Shown here: in pieces, positions 47,674 through 56,376 of the stretch | How the letters are laid out: each line of letters starts with the position of its first letter | Position numbering within the stretch: the stretch's first letter is position 1 | Source of the DNA: Acidobacteria bacterium RIFCSPLOWO2_12_FULL_68_19 | GTDB taxonomy: Bacteria > Acidobacteriota > Vicinamibacteria > Vicinamibacterales > UBA2999 | DNA length: 61,873 nt | Assembly: GCA_001767525.1 (NCBI GenBank) | Contig: MELF01000042.1 | Coordinates: 13,680 to 75,552 of the forward strand | Direction of reading: 5' to 3' | Position numbers and translations under genes: made by a program | Notes under the pieces: generated by a model | The model's input: only the letters and a program-made list of their open reading frames with translations | Told to the model about the DNA's origin: nothing | Databases searched by the model: none

Positions 47674-50040
47674 ATGGTCGAAACATTCCGTTCTGTTCTG
47701 AGTAAGGGTCTATTCATGATCGTCGTCACCGTGGCCGGCACGGACACCGTGTACGCGCGGGCGCAGATCGAGGCCGTCGTCCGCGGCCAGGTGCTGGCCG
47801 CTGCTGATGGGACGGCGATTCCACACGCCGTGGTGAGACTCGCCCCAACCGGCGCCGGCGGGACCGTGCACACGACCACCGACGGGGTTGGCCGCTTCCT
47901 GTTTCCTGCCGTCAGACCCGGCGAGTACGTGCTGTCCGCTTCCTCGGGCGGGTTCGATCCCGGCGCCGTGCGGTTCGTCGTGGAACCGCGTGAGGTCAGG
48001 TCCGTGACGGTCACCCTCGAGGTCGGCCGTATCGCCGTCGCCGTGACCGTCAGCGCCGAGGCGACGGTACCGAGCACGCATTCGCCCAGTTCGACCATGC
48101 TCACCGCCGCCGACCTCGACGAGATGCCGGTGCCGCAGCGCACGAACCTGCCTGAGGTCCTCGTCGCGGCTGCCCCGGGGATGATTCGCGGGCATGACGA
48201 CTTCGTGCATATCCGCGGCCAGGAGGTGGCGCTCAATCCGATGATCGACGGTGTTTCCTTCTGGGAGAATCCGCACGGGCTGTTTTCCGGCGGCCTGAGC
48301 CCGGACGTGATCGAGACCGCCAACGTCATGACCGGCGGATTCCCGGCTCAGTATGGAAACCGCTTCGGCGGCGTGGTCGACATCGTGACCAAGTCCGGTT
48401 TGAACATGCGGGAGACGGGCGGTGTGACCCTGAGCGCCGGAGGGGCCGGACGCCGAAGCCTCTCGGGAGAATTCGGCGGGGCCAGGCAGCGCTTCGGCTA
48501 CTACGCGTACGGGGCGTTCTCGGGATCGGATCGGTTTCTCAGCCCGCCGGAGCCGTGGGCCATTCACGACCGGGGCCGCAGCGGCCACCTGTTCCTGCAG
48601 CTCGACGGGCGCCTGGGCGCCTCCGGTGCGCTTCGCGGCATCGTCATGGGCGACGGCGCCGACTTCCAGATTCCGAAGACCTCGCTCGACCGAGAGGTCC
48701 GCCCCGCTGCAAGCGCCCGCCAACGCACGCGCCAGCAGACCGCCATCCTCGGGTGGTCGCGCGAGTGGTCGAAGGCGTTCGTGTCGGCGGACGGCTACCA
48801 GCGCCGGTCGCGCTCGCGGCTCCTGCCGGCAGATGGACCACTGACCGCCAGGGCGGACCTCGCGCGCGAATTGCTGACGGTCGGAGGCAAGGTCGATATC
48901 ACGCGAAGCGCGGCGCGGCACACGCTGAAAGCGGGTATCGATGTCGTTCGGCTGCAGCTCCGCGAGGATCTCACTTACGACTATGCGGGATATCGGGATT
49001 TCACCCACCTCTTCGCCATGCCGCACCTCCACGTGACGGATCAACGGATAGCGTTCGACGAGCGCGACACCGGAGATCAGGCCAGCGCGTACGTGCAAGA
49101 CGCGATCCTGCTCGGGAACCGCATAACCGCAGACGTCGGCCTCCGCGTCGATCGGTATGAGGTGGTCACGCCGGCGACTCACGCCAGCCCGCGCGCGAAC
49201 CTCGCGATCGAGGCTGGAAGCGGCTCCATCGTACACGCGTCGTACAACCGCTTCTTCGTCCCTCCCCCCGTGGAGGGCCTCCTGTCGAGCAGCGCGGGAC
49301 TGACCCGTTCGATCCGCGAGGTGGCGGTCGCCCTTCCGGCGATCGATCCGACGACCGAGGACCAGTTCGAGCTCGGCATCACCGCCGCGCTCCGGCCGAT
49401 TCAGGTCGGCCTCACCGGATATTTCAGATCGACCGACAACCCTGTTCACACGACCGTCTGGCCCGACTCGCGCATCTACTCGTATGCCAGCTTCGATCGC
49501 GGACGGGCCTACGGCGTGGAGCTGAAGGCCCACGCGCCGGGACTCGTTCGATACGGCCTCACCGGATATGTGAACTACGCGCTTGCCCGCGTGGATTTCG
49601 ACAATCCGGTGACCGGCGGTTTCGTCACCGAGGCCGCCCACCTGACCGACACGAACCGGTTTCTCGCTCCGATGGATCAGACGCACACGGCGACGGCGGG
49701 CCTGACGTACCGCCACGCTGGAACAGGGCTGTGGGTCGGCACGGCTGTGGCGTACGGGAGCGGCACACCGCTTGGGCATGGAGAGACCCACGCCGACCAG
49801 GACGACGCGGATCATGCGCACGCGGGGGGGGATGCCGCTCGGAATCCGGAATATGCGGCGGCCGACATCTCCTTCGGCCTCGATCTGCTGCGCCGCAATC
49901 AACGGCCGAGGCTGACACTTCGGCTCGACGTCCAGAACGTGACGAACGATATCTACGCGATTGCCGGCGACACCGAGTTCTCTCCCGCGCTGTACTCGAT
50001 TCCACGGCTCGTCTCGGCCACGGCCAGAATCCGGTTTTGA
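47674..50040 (+). CDS. TonB-dependent outer-membrane receptor with carboxypeptidase-like N-domain
   Basis: The 788-aa protein starts at ATG 47674 behind GAGGAGAAG. It has a signal peptide, then a CarboxypepD_reg-like beta-sandwich (VVRGQVLAAADGTAIPHAVVRLAPT, GRFLFPAVRPGEYVLSASSGG). A plug follows (LPEVLVAAAPGMIRGHDDFVHIRGQEVALNPMIDGVSFW, FPAQYGNRFGGVVDIVTKSG) and then a 22-strand-type barrel ending SATARIRF (C-terminal Phe). A loop with GHGETHADQDDADHAHAGGD is rich in His/Asp and probably binds metal. Together with the upstream Fur-box operon this is likely a metal or metal-chelate importer. Confidence 0.9.
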   Translation: MVETFRSVLSKGLFMIVVTVAGTDTVYARAQIEAVVRGQVLAAADGTAIPHAVVRLAPTGAGGTVHTTTDGVGRFLFPAVRPGEYVLSASSGGFDPGAVRFVVEPREVRSVTVTLEVGRIAVAVTVSAEATVPSTHSPSSTMLTAADLDEMPVPQRTNLPEVLVAAAPGMIRGHDDFVHIRGQEVALNPMIDGVSFWENPHGLFSGGLSPDVIETANVMTGGFPAQYGNRFGGVVDIVTKSGLNMRETGGVTLSAGGAGRRSLSGEFGGARQRFGYYAYGAFSGSDRFLSPPEPWAIHDRGRSGHLFLQLDGRLGASGALRGIVMGDGADFQIPKTSLDREVRPAASARQRTRQQTAILGWSREWSKAFVSADGYQRRSRSRLLPADGPLTARADLARELLTVGGKVDITRSAARHTLKAGIDVVRLQLREDLTYDYAGYRDFTHLFAMPHLHVTDQRIAFDERDTGDQASAYVQDAILLGNRITADVGLRVDRYEVVTPATHASPRANLAIEAGSGSIVHASYNRFFVPPPVEGLLSSSAGLTRSIREVAVALPAIDPTTEDQFELGITAALRPIQVGLTGYFRSTDNPVHTTVWPDSRIYSYASFDRGRAYGVELKAHAPGLVRYGLTGYVNYALARVDFDNPVTGGFVTEAAHLTDTNRFLAPMDQTHTATAGLTYRHAGTGLWVGTAVAYGSGTPLGHGETHADQDDADHAHAGGDAARNPEYAAADISFGLDLLRRNQRPRLTLRLDVQNVTNDIYAIAGDTEFSPALYSIPRLVSATARIRF

Positions 50041-50048
50041 GCGGGAAT

Positions 50049-51152
50049 TCAGCGAACCGGGATCAGTGGAATCTTGCCCTTGTTCGCCTCGGCGACCTGG
50101 TGCGCCTCGATCGAGATCTGCGCTGCGGTCCGCTCGGCCACCGCCATGAACGCCCGTCCCGCCGGCGACCCGGGTTCGGTGACGACGAGCGGCACGCCGG
50201 TGTCGCTCCCGACCCGAATCGGCTGGTACACCGGCAGCCGGCCGAGGAACGGCACCTCCATGGAGGTGGCGAGCTCCTCGCCGCCGCCGTAACCGAAGAT
50301 GTCGGCCTCATGGTGGCAATTCGGGCAGGCGTAATAGCTCATGTTCTCGATGATGCCGATCGGCTTGATGTTGAGCTTCTGATACATGCGGACGGCGCGT
50401 CGCGTGTCCGCCAGCGAGACCTGCTGCGGAGTGGTCACGACAATCGCGCCGGCGACCGGAACCGTCTGGCTGAGGCTGAGCGCCACATCGCCGGTCCCAG
50501 GCGGCATATCGACGATCAGGTAATCGAGATCCCTCCACGCGACGTCGCGGAAGAACTGCTGGATCGCGCCGTGCAGCATCGGACCGCGCCAGATCACCGG
50601 CGCCTCGTCGCCCGTCAGGAATCCCATCGACACCACCTGCAGGCCGTAGCGCTCCGCCGGCCGGATCTGCTTGCCGTCGGTGGTCAGCTGGGTCTGCTGC
50701 AGGCCGAGCATGATCGGTACGTTCGGGCCGTAGATGTCGCCGTCGAGGATGCCGACGCGCCCGCCGCACCTGGCCAGCGCCAGCGCCAGATTGACCGCGA
50801 CCGTCGTCTTGCCGACGCCTCCCTTGCCCGCGCCCACGGCGATCACGTTCTTCACCCCGGGCAGCGGCGGCCGGCCGGTTTCGGGCGCGGAGACGGAGCG
50901 TACGGTCGCGGTCATCTGGACATCCACGTCCGTCACACCGGGGAGCGCGCGCACCGCCGCGACCGCCTGGTCCCGCATCTGGTCCTTCACCGGACAGGCC
51001 GGCGTGGTCAGATCGATGGTGAACGTCACGCGCCCATCGTCCAGCGCGAGGTTCTTGACGAACCCGAGCGAGACGATGTCCCGCCGCAGGTCGGGATCGA
51101 CGACGGCCTCGAGGGCCGCCAGCACGGCATCGCGGTCGATGACTGGAGGCAT
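50049..51152 (-). CDS. mrp: Mrp/NBP35-family Fe-S cluster carrier ATPase
   Basis: The 367-aa protein has an N-terminal DUF59/MIP18 domain (about 5-80; VVDPDLRRDIVSLGFVKNL, TPACPVKDQM). The deviant Walker A follows at about 107-117 (GAGKGGVGKTT), with ILDGDIYGPNVPIMLG, DYLIVDMPPGTGDVALSLSQ and the CxxC motif in SYYACPNCHHEADIFG, where a bridging [4Fe-4S] cluster binds between two subunits. It is the last gene of a minus-strand group with a membrane protein and a DnaJ-like protein. Confidence 0.95.
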   Translation of the reverse strand: MPPVIDRDAVLAALEAVVDPDLRRDIVSLGFVKNLALDDGRVTFTIDLTTPACPVKDQMRDQAVAAVRALPGVTDVDVQMTATVRSVSAPETGRPPLPGVKNVIAVGAGKGGVGKTTVAVNLALALARCGGRVGILDGDIYGPNVPIMLGLQQTQLTTDGKQIRPAERYGLQVVSMGFLTGDEAPVIWRGPMLHGAIQQFFRDVAWRDLDYLIVDMPPGTGDVALSLSQTVPVAGAIVVTTPQQVSLADTRRAVRMYQKLNIKPIGIIENMSYYACPNCHHEADIFGYGGGEELATSMEVPFLGRLPVYQPIRVGSDTGVPLVVTEPGSPAGRAFMAVAERTAAQISIEAHQVAEANKGKIPLIPVR

Positions 51153-51157
51153 TGTCC

Positions 51158-51553
51158 CTATCTTATCGTCTCGGACGCGGAGGTTTCGAACAGCCGGCGG
51201 CCATCGTTGGCGAGCAGAATCCAGAGCGCATACGCCCCGAGCGCCGTGCCAAAGGGAAACACGAGCAGGTTGACGATCGCCAGAGGGAGCATGACGACGC
51301 GTCCGAGCGCATGGCGGCGGCGCAGGCGGGCGGCCACCCAGAGGTGCACCACGCCCCACACGAGCGTGAACCCGCCGATCCCGGCGAACACGGCGGCGGT
51401 CAGGCCGGCGGCCAGCCCCACCGCCTCCCCTTCGGGACCCACGAGAATCGCGAGGGCGCCGACGGCGAGCAGCAGCAGCGAGACGCCGACGAGCGTCGCC
51501 AGCGCACCCCACAGGCTCGCGAGGATGGCGAGGAGCCGGACGTGACGTTCCAC
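51158..51553 (-). CDS. Small four-helix membrane protein of unknown function
   Basis: The 131-aa protein starts at GTG 51553, sharing one base with the TAG of the upstream gene. Four hydrophobic stretches: VRLLAILASLWGALATLVGV, LLLLAVGALAILVGP, AVGLAAGLTAAVFAGIGGFT and VVMLPLAIVNLLVFPFGTAL. No charged or catalytic residue stands out inside the helices. Similar small membrane proteins are common in Acidobacteriota. It is translated in coupling with the DnaJ-like gene and ends 6 bp before the mrp start. Confidence 0.72.
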   Translation of the reverse strand: MERHVRLLAILASLWGALATLVGVSLLLLAVGALAILVGPEGEAVGLAAGLTAAVFAGIGGFTLVWGVVHLWVAARLRRRHALGRVVMLPLAIVNLLVFPFGTALGAYALWILLANDGRRLFETSASETIR

Positions 51554-52008
51554 TAGCCGACGAGGACGCGGAGCTCGATGCGGGTCGGTCGGTCGTGGCG
51601 GGGAGCGAGCGTGAACTCGAGGCGCGTGCCGTCGAGCACGCCGGCGGGAACAGCGACCTGCAGCTGATGGCGGCGCAGCTCCGCGCCGCTTCCCTGACAG
51701 CGGGTGCACGGCTCGGTCCACGATTCTCCGCGGCCGCCGCAGGCACCACAGGCGCACGAAATCGGGACGAGGAGCGGGACCGTGGCGCCTTCGCGCGCCT
51801 CGCGAGCCGACAGATGGATCGTCGTGCTCAGGGCTGCGCTGTCCTCGTCGGCGAGGAACGATCGGCGTATGCGATCGACCGCGGCCGCAACGGACGGAAA
51901 GTCGATGCCGACCTCATCGGCAAAGCAGTCCGCCTCGACCGCGCACTCGGCGGTGCCGAGCACGACGACCCGATCGCGACCGAACGAATGCGTGTTGCCG
52001 CCCATCAA
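51553..52008 (-). CDS. DnaJ-like zinc-finger/C-terminal-domain protein without J-domain
   Basis: The 151-aa protein contains the DnaJ central zinc module in reduced form: CACGACGGRGESWTEPCTRCQGSG (two CxxC motifs), followed by VAVPAGVLDGTRLEFTLAP, a DnaJ C-terminal-domain strand. The N-terminal region lacks the HPD J-domain; it reads TAECAVEADCFADEVGIDFP. It could be a client-binding co-chaperone fragment or a stand-alone Zn protein. ATG 52005 is an alternative start one codon later. Confidence 0.75.
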   Translation of the reverse strand: MMGGNTHSFGRDRVVVLGTAECAVEADCFADEVGIDFPSVAAAVDRIRRSFLADEDSAALSTTIHLSAREAREGATVPLLVPISCACGACGGRGESWTEPCTRCQGSGAELRRHQLQVAVPAGVLDGTRLEFTLAPRHDRPTRIELRVLVG

Positions 52009-52073
52009 TTGCTCGTACCTTATGGGCGGCCGAACGAGAAGTCAACTTGACGAGGGGGACTGGAGTACTTGCA

Positions 52074-52153
52074 GTGCCTGTGGTGCCTACGGTGCCGGGG
52101 CGTGCCTCGGGTGCCTGAAGTGCCTAGGGTGCTGCGTGGGTGCGTGGGTGCAC
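52074..52153. repeat. Short imperfect tandem repeats, 9-bp unit around GTGCCT
   Basis: GTGCC or GTGCT recurs at 52074, 52083, 52092, 52102, 52111, 52120 and 52129, every 9 bp with one 10-bp step. It then degrades into GTGGGTGCGTGGGTGCAC. The array fills the gap between the DnaJ-like and zinc-ribbon genes and is not in a gene. It looks like a microsatellite-type or structural repeat. Confidence 0.7.
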
Positions 52154-52167
52154 GCTGGAGCGCCCCC

Positions 52168-52419
52168 CTAGCGCGCGCCGAGCGTCAGCAGCAGCTCCCT
52201 GCGGAGACCTTCATCCATCTCCTCCAGCTTCAGCGCCGTCTCACATTCGTCGCAGAGCACCTCGAGCACCTGCGGCCGGCCTTCTTCGGAAACCTCGACG
52301 CGCGAGTCGTCCAAGTGCACGACGTGCATCTGGAGCGTCTTCACCAGGAAATTCTGGTCATTCCCGCAATTGGGGCAGGTGAGCGCCACGCGCGTCTCCT
52401 CTTTTGTCGTCAACGGCAA
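52168..52419 (-). CDS. Zinc-ribbon protein
   Basis: The 83-aa protein (possibly starting at the internal GTG encoding VALTCPN) has two CxxC knuckles: LTCPNCGNDQNFLVKT and VLEVLCDECETALKLEE. They would coordinate one zinc in a ribbon fold. The rest is acidic and helical (EEMDEGLRRELLLTLG). Such small ribbons occur as RNA-polymerase- or ribosome-associated factors; no specific function is assigned. Confidence 0.75.
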   Translation of the reverse strand: MPLTTKEETRVALTCPNCGNDQNFLVKTLQMHVVHLDDSRVEVSEEGRPQVLEVLCDECETALKLEEMDEGLRRELLLTLGAR

Positions 52420-52548
52420 CTCCTCCGAACGCGTCGGGCGCGTCCTTCAACGTCCGATTGTAGGGGATGGGATCACCCAGCGCAATGCAGAAAGCGGCGA
52501 AAACCCGCCAGAAGAGCTCGGGTCGTCGAAAAAGCGGCGGTTTTTGCC

Positions 52549-53064
52549 TCAGACGAGGCCTGGATACCGCACCGTCGAGCCGGAGACCCGGGCAAACGGA
52601 GTCAGCTCGTGCCGGGGCGCCTCGCCTGCCGACATGATGTGGCGGACATCAATCCCACGCCCCACCAGCGCGTCGGCAATGAGCCGCCGGTGACACTCCC
52701 ACCACCTGGCCTCGGCGCACACGACGGCGACGCGGCGCGCACGCGCGAATCCGAGAAGCGCGTCGAGCGCCTCGGCGAACTCCCGCGTCTCCATGTGGTC
52801 CGCGTAGCCCCGGAACGCCTCGTGCCGCCACCCGCCGTTCGGCGAATCGCGCCGCGGCTTCCGCAGCCCCCCGAGCCCACGCAGGTGGATGTACTCGATG
52901 CCGTGGGCGGGCAGGAACACCGACAGCGACTCACGCGTGAAGTGCGGATGCCGCCGCGACCGCGGTACGGTGCGCACGTCGGCCACGCCGGTCGCATCGT
53001 GCGCCTGCAGCAGCGCAAGGAACTCGGCCGCCGTACGGGTGGAATGGCCAATCGTGAAGATCAT
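52549..53064 (-). CDS. DUF488-family protein
   Basis: The 171-aa protein has the DUF488 signature: MIFTIGHSTRTAAEFLALLQ, GVADVRTVPRSRRHPHF, LPAHGIEYIHLRGLGGLRKP, and the conserved Cys region VAVVCAEARWWECHRRLIADALVGRG with HIMSAGEAPRHELTPFAR. Family function is unknown, though the CAE....CHR motif suggests a thiol or metal site. It starts 27 bp after the addA stop and is probably the last gene of that operon. Confidence 0.9.
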   Translation of the reverse strand: MIFTIGHSTRTAAEFLALLQAHDATGVADVRTVPRSRRHPHFTRESLSVFLPAHGIEYIHLRGLGGLRKPRRDSPNGGWRHEAFRGYADHMETREFAEALDALLGFARARRVAVVCAEARWWECHRRLIADALVGRGIDVRHIMSAGEAPRHELTPFARVSGSTVRYPGLV

Positions 53065-53091
53065 GCCGGCCTCTGGCGCCAGGACCTGAGA

Positions 53092-56000
53092 TCAGACCCC
53101 GGATTCGTCGGCGTACACCAGTCGAGCGTCGATCGCACAGCCCGGGAACAGCCGCTCCGCGGCGCGTCGATAGACGTCGAGCTGGAGGCGATGCTCGTCG
53201 CGCGGACGACCCGTCTTGAACTCGAGCACGGTCATCCGATCCGACGCGGAGCGGACGACACAATCGATGGTGCCGCGAACGAGCGTGCCGTCCACCTGCA
53301 TCGTGAACGGCACCTCGTGAAGACGCTCGCCGGCGTGAGACGTCGCACGAACGTCCGGGCGGCCGCAGATCGCGCGATACGCGCCGGCCGCGCGGCGGGC
53401 CAGGTCCGCCGCGCCGCCGTGCTCCAGCGCATCCGCCTGTTCCTCTCCACGAAGCAGGTCAAGTGCCGCATCGACTGCCGTATCCCCGCCCGCGTCGAAT
53501 CCGAACCGCTGAAGCATTCGGTGGACCAGCCGTCCGACCAGGCGGTCCGCGTCACCGCCCTCCGCCTCGTCTCCCGTTGCAGCGGTGCGACGGAGTGGCT
53601 GCGGACCGTCTCCCAGCGGCTCGAAATCGGCGTCCACTGGCGACTGTACGGCTTCCGACCCACCGGAGGCGTCCACGGGTCGGCTGTCCTCGTCCGCCGT
53701 CGCAGGACTCACCCGAAAGCGGTGGATGGTCCCAGACGAGGCGTGCCACTCCATGCAGGCTCGACCGGCAGCCGTGAACGCCGGCAGCAGTGACGAAGGG
53801 AGCACCTCCGCAAGGCTGCCGCGTCCAGCCACGAGGCGCCCGTCCCGGAGCGTGGCGCCGAGGTACAGCCGATCGCGGGCGCGCGTCAGGGCCACATAGA
53901 GCAGGCGCTTGGTCTCCTCCCGCTCGCGCGCCGCGCGTCGCTCGTCGCCGTCGTCTTCTGTCTCCTCCATGACGCCTCCCCGATTGGCCGTTCCCCGGCC
54001 GAGGTTGACGAGGAATACGACTGGAAACTCGAGCCCCTTCGAGGCGTGTACGGTCATCAGTTGTACCGCGCCGGCGGCGTCAATCGCCGCGTTGCCTTCG
54101 TCCCCAACCGTCAGCCGATCGAGGTGCGCGGCGGTCCGCGCCATCGTCGCGTAGCCGCGATTCTGGAATCGGCGCAGCAGCGCCCGCATCTTCTTGAGGT
54201 TTTCCCACGCCTGTCGAAAGCGAGGACCGCGAAGCTCGAACGCGTACGCCGACTCGGCGAGCGCGAGGTCCACCAGTTCCGGCGGCGGCACGCGATCGAC
54301 GAGGGCACGCCAGCGGCTCGCCGCCGCGCGCGCCACGCCGAGCGCCCGCGCATCGTCGTCGTCGAGGGACGCCAGCGCCTCGGGGCCCGGCTCGCCGAGC
54401 GCCTCGGCCAGGCGCGGCGCAAGCCGCCTGAGCCCTTCGTCGGAGACGCCACAGAAGCGCGACCGCAGCAGCGCGGCCGCACGCAGGTTCGATTCAGGGT
54501 CGGCGAGGTACCGGACGAGCGCCAGCACGTCCTTGATCTCGTCGGCGTCGAAGAAGCCCAGCCCTTTGTAGACGTAGGTCCGCACACCGCGGCGAACGAG
54601 CGCTTCTTCGTACTCCCGGTGGGTTTCGCGGGATCGAAAGAGGATGGCGATGTCCTCCGGACGCACCGGCCGGGCAATGCCGGTGTCGCGATCGCGTACC
54701 AGCGCGCCGCCGGAGATCAGCCTGGAGATTTCCCCGGCCGTGATTCCGGCGCACTCACCGGGAGTCGGTGCGACGACCAGGCCGAGCGGGTTTCCTCGAG
54801 CGCCACCCTCCGACGGTTCAATCGGGAAGCGGTCCGCCTCCTCGAACTCGAACGCCTCGTCGCCCGCCACCTTGTCCATGTCGTGGCAGACGTCGTTGAC
54901 GAACGCGAGGAGCTCGGGCACCGCCCGAAAACTGTGCGAAATCGAGCGTCGGACGTCGCCGCCGGGCCGGAGCAGCTCGATATGCCGCGCCGCCTCGCGC
55001 AGCACGGCCACGTCCGCGTCGCGAAAACCGTAAATGGACTGCTTCCGGTCGCCCACGATGAAGATGGACGGCTGCAGCGGGCCGGCGGCGGCGAGGCCCG
55101 CCCCCTCGCCCCACGACTTCACCAGGAGCGCGACGAGCTCCCACTGGGCGCGGCTGGTGTCCTGGAACTCGTCCACGAGCACGTGGTGATAGCGCGATTC
55201 GAGCCGGTAGCGGCTGCGGGAGAACTCTTCCATTCGCCGCAGCAGACCGAGCGCGCCGAGCAGCAGGTCGGAGAAATCGAGCACCGCGTGCGCATCGAGC
55301 GTGCGGCGGTACTCGGCCTCGGCGACAGCGAACATCCGCCAGATCCCCCGCGACAGCAGCACGTTCACGTCGCGGCGGTACATCGCCAGCACCTCGACCA
55401 CCTCCGACGCGTGCCCGGCGATCAGATCGATGTGCGCGCGCCAGTCGACTTCGGACCGAAACGCCGCGCGCCGATAGCGCGACCGGCTGCGGGGCCGGCC
55501 GTCCTGCGTCAGGAAGTGCTCGCGCGCCCGCGCAAGCGCCGTCTGCAGGGCGGCGGGGTCGACGTCCGACCCGCGCTGCAGCGCCTCCCGCAGCGCGCCA
55601 ACGCTGCGCGCGAGCAGCAGGAACGCCGGCTCGATCGGGCCAGTGAACCGGAAGCACTCGAATCCGCCGCGCATCGACTCGAAGACGCCAACGAGCGCGG
55701 CCGCTGCCCGGCGGCCGGCGGACGCAGCATCGACATCGACTGGGCCCTTCTCGAGCCGCGCCCCGAGCACGCGCGGGGCCGACGTGCGCCGTCCGAGCAG
55801 CGCGGCCAGCCCGGCGCGGACGCGCCGCTCGCCGAGCTGCGCGAACACGAGTGCGACGTGTTCGTCGCCGCGCGCAGCCGCCCGGCAGATGCGCAGCGCG
55901 CGATCGAGCGCTTCGTCGATGAGCCGCGGCAGCTCGGTATCGTCCGCGACGGCGAAACCGGGATCGACATCCGCCTCGAGGGGAAATTCACGGAGGAGCG

Positions 56001-56376
56001 ACAGACAGAACGCATCGATCGTGCTGATAACGATGTCTGAGGTCCGATCCCGCAGCTCCCGCCAGCGGGCCGGGGGAATCTCGCCGCGGGCGGCCGAAGC
56101 CTGGAGCGTCGCCATGATCCGGCCGCGCATCTCGGCCGCTGCTTTCCGCGTGAAGGTGATCGCGAGGATGTTGGCCGGGGCGACGCCGGCGCTGAGCAGA
56201 TTGATGTAGCGGTCCACCAGCACGCGCGTCTTACCGGTGCCGGCCGACGCCTCGAGCGCCACGTTATAGCGCGGATCGACGGCGCGACGCCGCGCGGCGC
56301 GGTCGCGCGCGATGATCCGGGCGTCGGTCGTCCCGGAGCCGTCGCCGAACGGACGCGATGCGCTACCCGCCGTCAC
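53092..56376 (-). CDS. addA: AddA-like UvrD/RecB-family helicase-nuclease
   Basis: The protein is 1094 aa from GTG 56376, which lies inside the 3' end of addB (14-bp overlap). Superfamily-1 helicase motifs: Walker A VALEASAGTGKTRVLVDRY (43-50), DEFQDTSRAQWELV (motif II), IFIVGDRKQSIYGFRDADV (motif III), VQLMTVHASKGLEFPVVFLVNLG (motif V), RLLYVALTRARDRLYLG (motif VI). The C-terminal RecB-type nuclease keeps TVLEFKTGRPRDEHRLQLDVYRR. With AddB it would unwind and resect double-strand ends for recombination and degrade foreign linear DNA. It is slightly shorter than typical AddA (about 1200 aa). Confidence 0.92.
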   Translation of the reverse strand: MTAGSASRPFGDGSGTTDARIIARDRAARRRAVDPRYNVALEASAGTGKTRVLVDRYINLLSAGVAPANILAITFTRKAAAEMRGRIMATLQASAARGEIPPARWRELRDRTSDIVISTIDAFCLSLLREFPLEADVDPGFAVADDTELPRLIDEALDRALRICRAAARGDEHVALVFAQLGERRVRAGLAALLGRRTSAPRVLGARLEKGPVDVDAASAGRRAAAALVGVFESMRGGFECFRFTGPIEPAFLLLARSVGALREALQRGSDVDPAALQTALARAREHFLTQDGRPRSRSRYRRAAFRSEVDWRAHIDLIAGHASEVVEVLAMYRRDVNVLLSRGIWRMFAVAEAEYRRTLDAHAVLDFSDLLLGALGLLRRMEEFSRSRYRLESRYHHVLVDEFQDTSRAQWELVALLVKSWGEGAGLAAAGPLQPSIFIVGDRKQSIYGFRDADVAVLREAARHIELLRPGGDVRRSISHSFRAVPELLAFVNDVCHDMDKVAGDEAFEFEEADRFPIEPSEGGARGNPLGLVVAPTPGECAGITAGEISRLISGGALVRDRDTGIARPVRPEDIAILFRSRETHREYEEALVRRGVRTYVYKGLGFFDADEIKDVLALVRYLADPESNLRAAALLRSRFCGVSDEGLRRLAPRLAEALGEPGPEALASLDDDDARALGVARAAASRWRALVDRVPPPELVDLALAESAYAFELRGPRFRQAWENLKKMRALLRRFQNRGYATMARTAAHLDRLTVGDEGNAAIDAAGAVQLMTVHASKGLEFPVVFLVNLGRGTANRGGVMEETEDDGDERRAAREREETKRLLYVALTRARDRLYLGATLRDGRLVAGRGSLAEVLPSSLLPAFTAAGRACMEWHASSGTIHRFRVSPATADEDSRPVDASGGSEAVQSPVDADFEPLGDGPQPLRRTAATGDEAEGGDADRLVGRLVHRMLQRFGFDAGGDTAVDAALDLLRGEEQADALEHGGAADLARRAAGAYRAICGRPDVRATSHAGERLHEVPFTMQVDGTLVRGTIDCVVRSASDRMTVLEFKTGRPRDEHRLQLDVYRRAAERLFPGCAIDARLVYADESGV

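Noticed and set aside
54046-56040. Long plus-strand open frame opposite addA
   Set aside because: It mirrors the codon structure of the helicase gene, has Arg/Glu-rich composition without domains, and the minus strand carries all helicase motifs. It is a GC-rich shadow frame.
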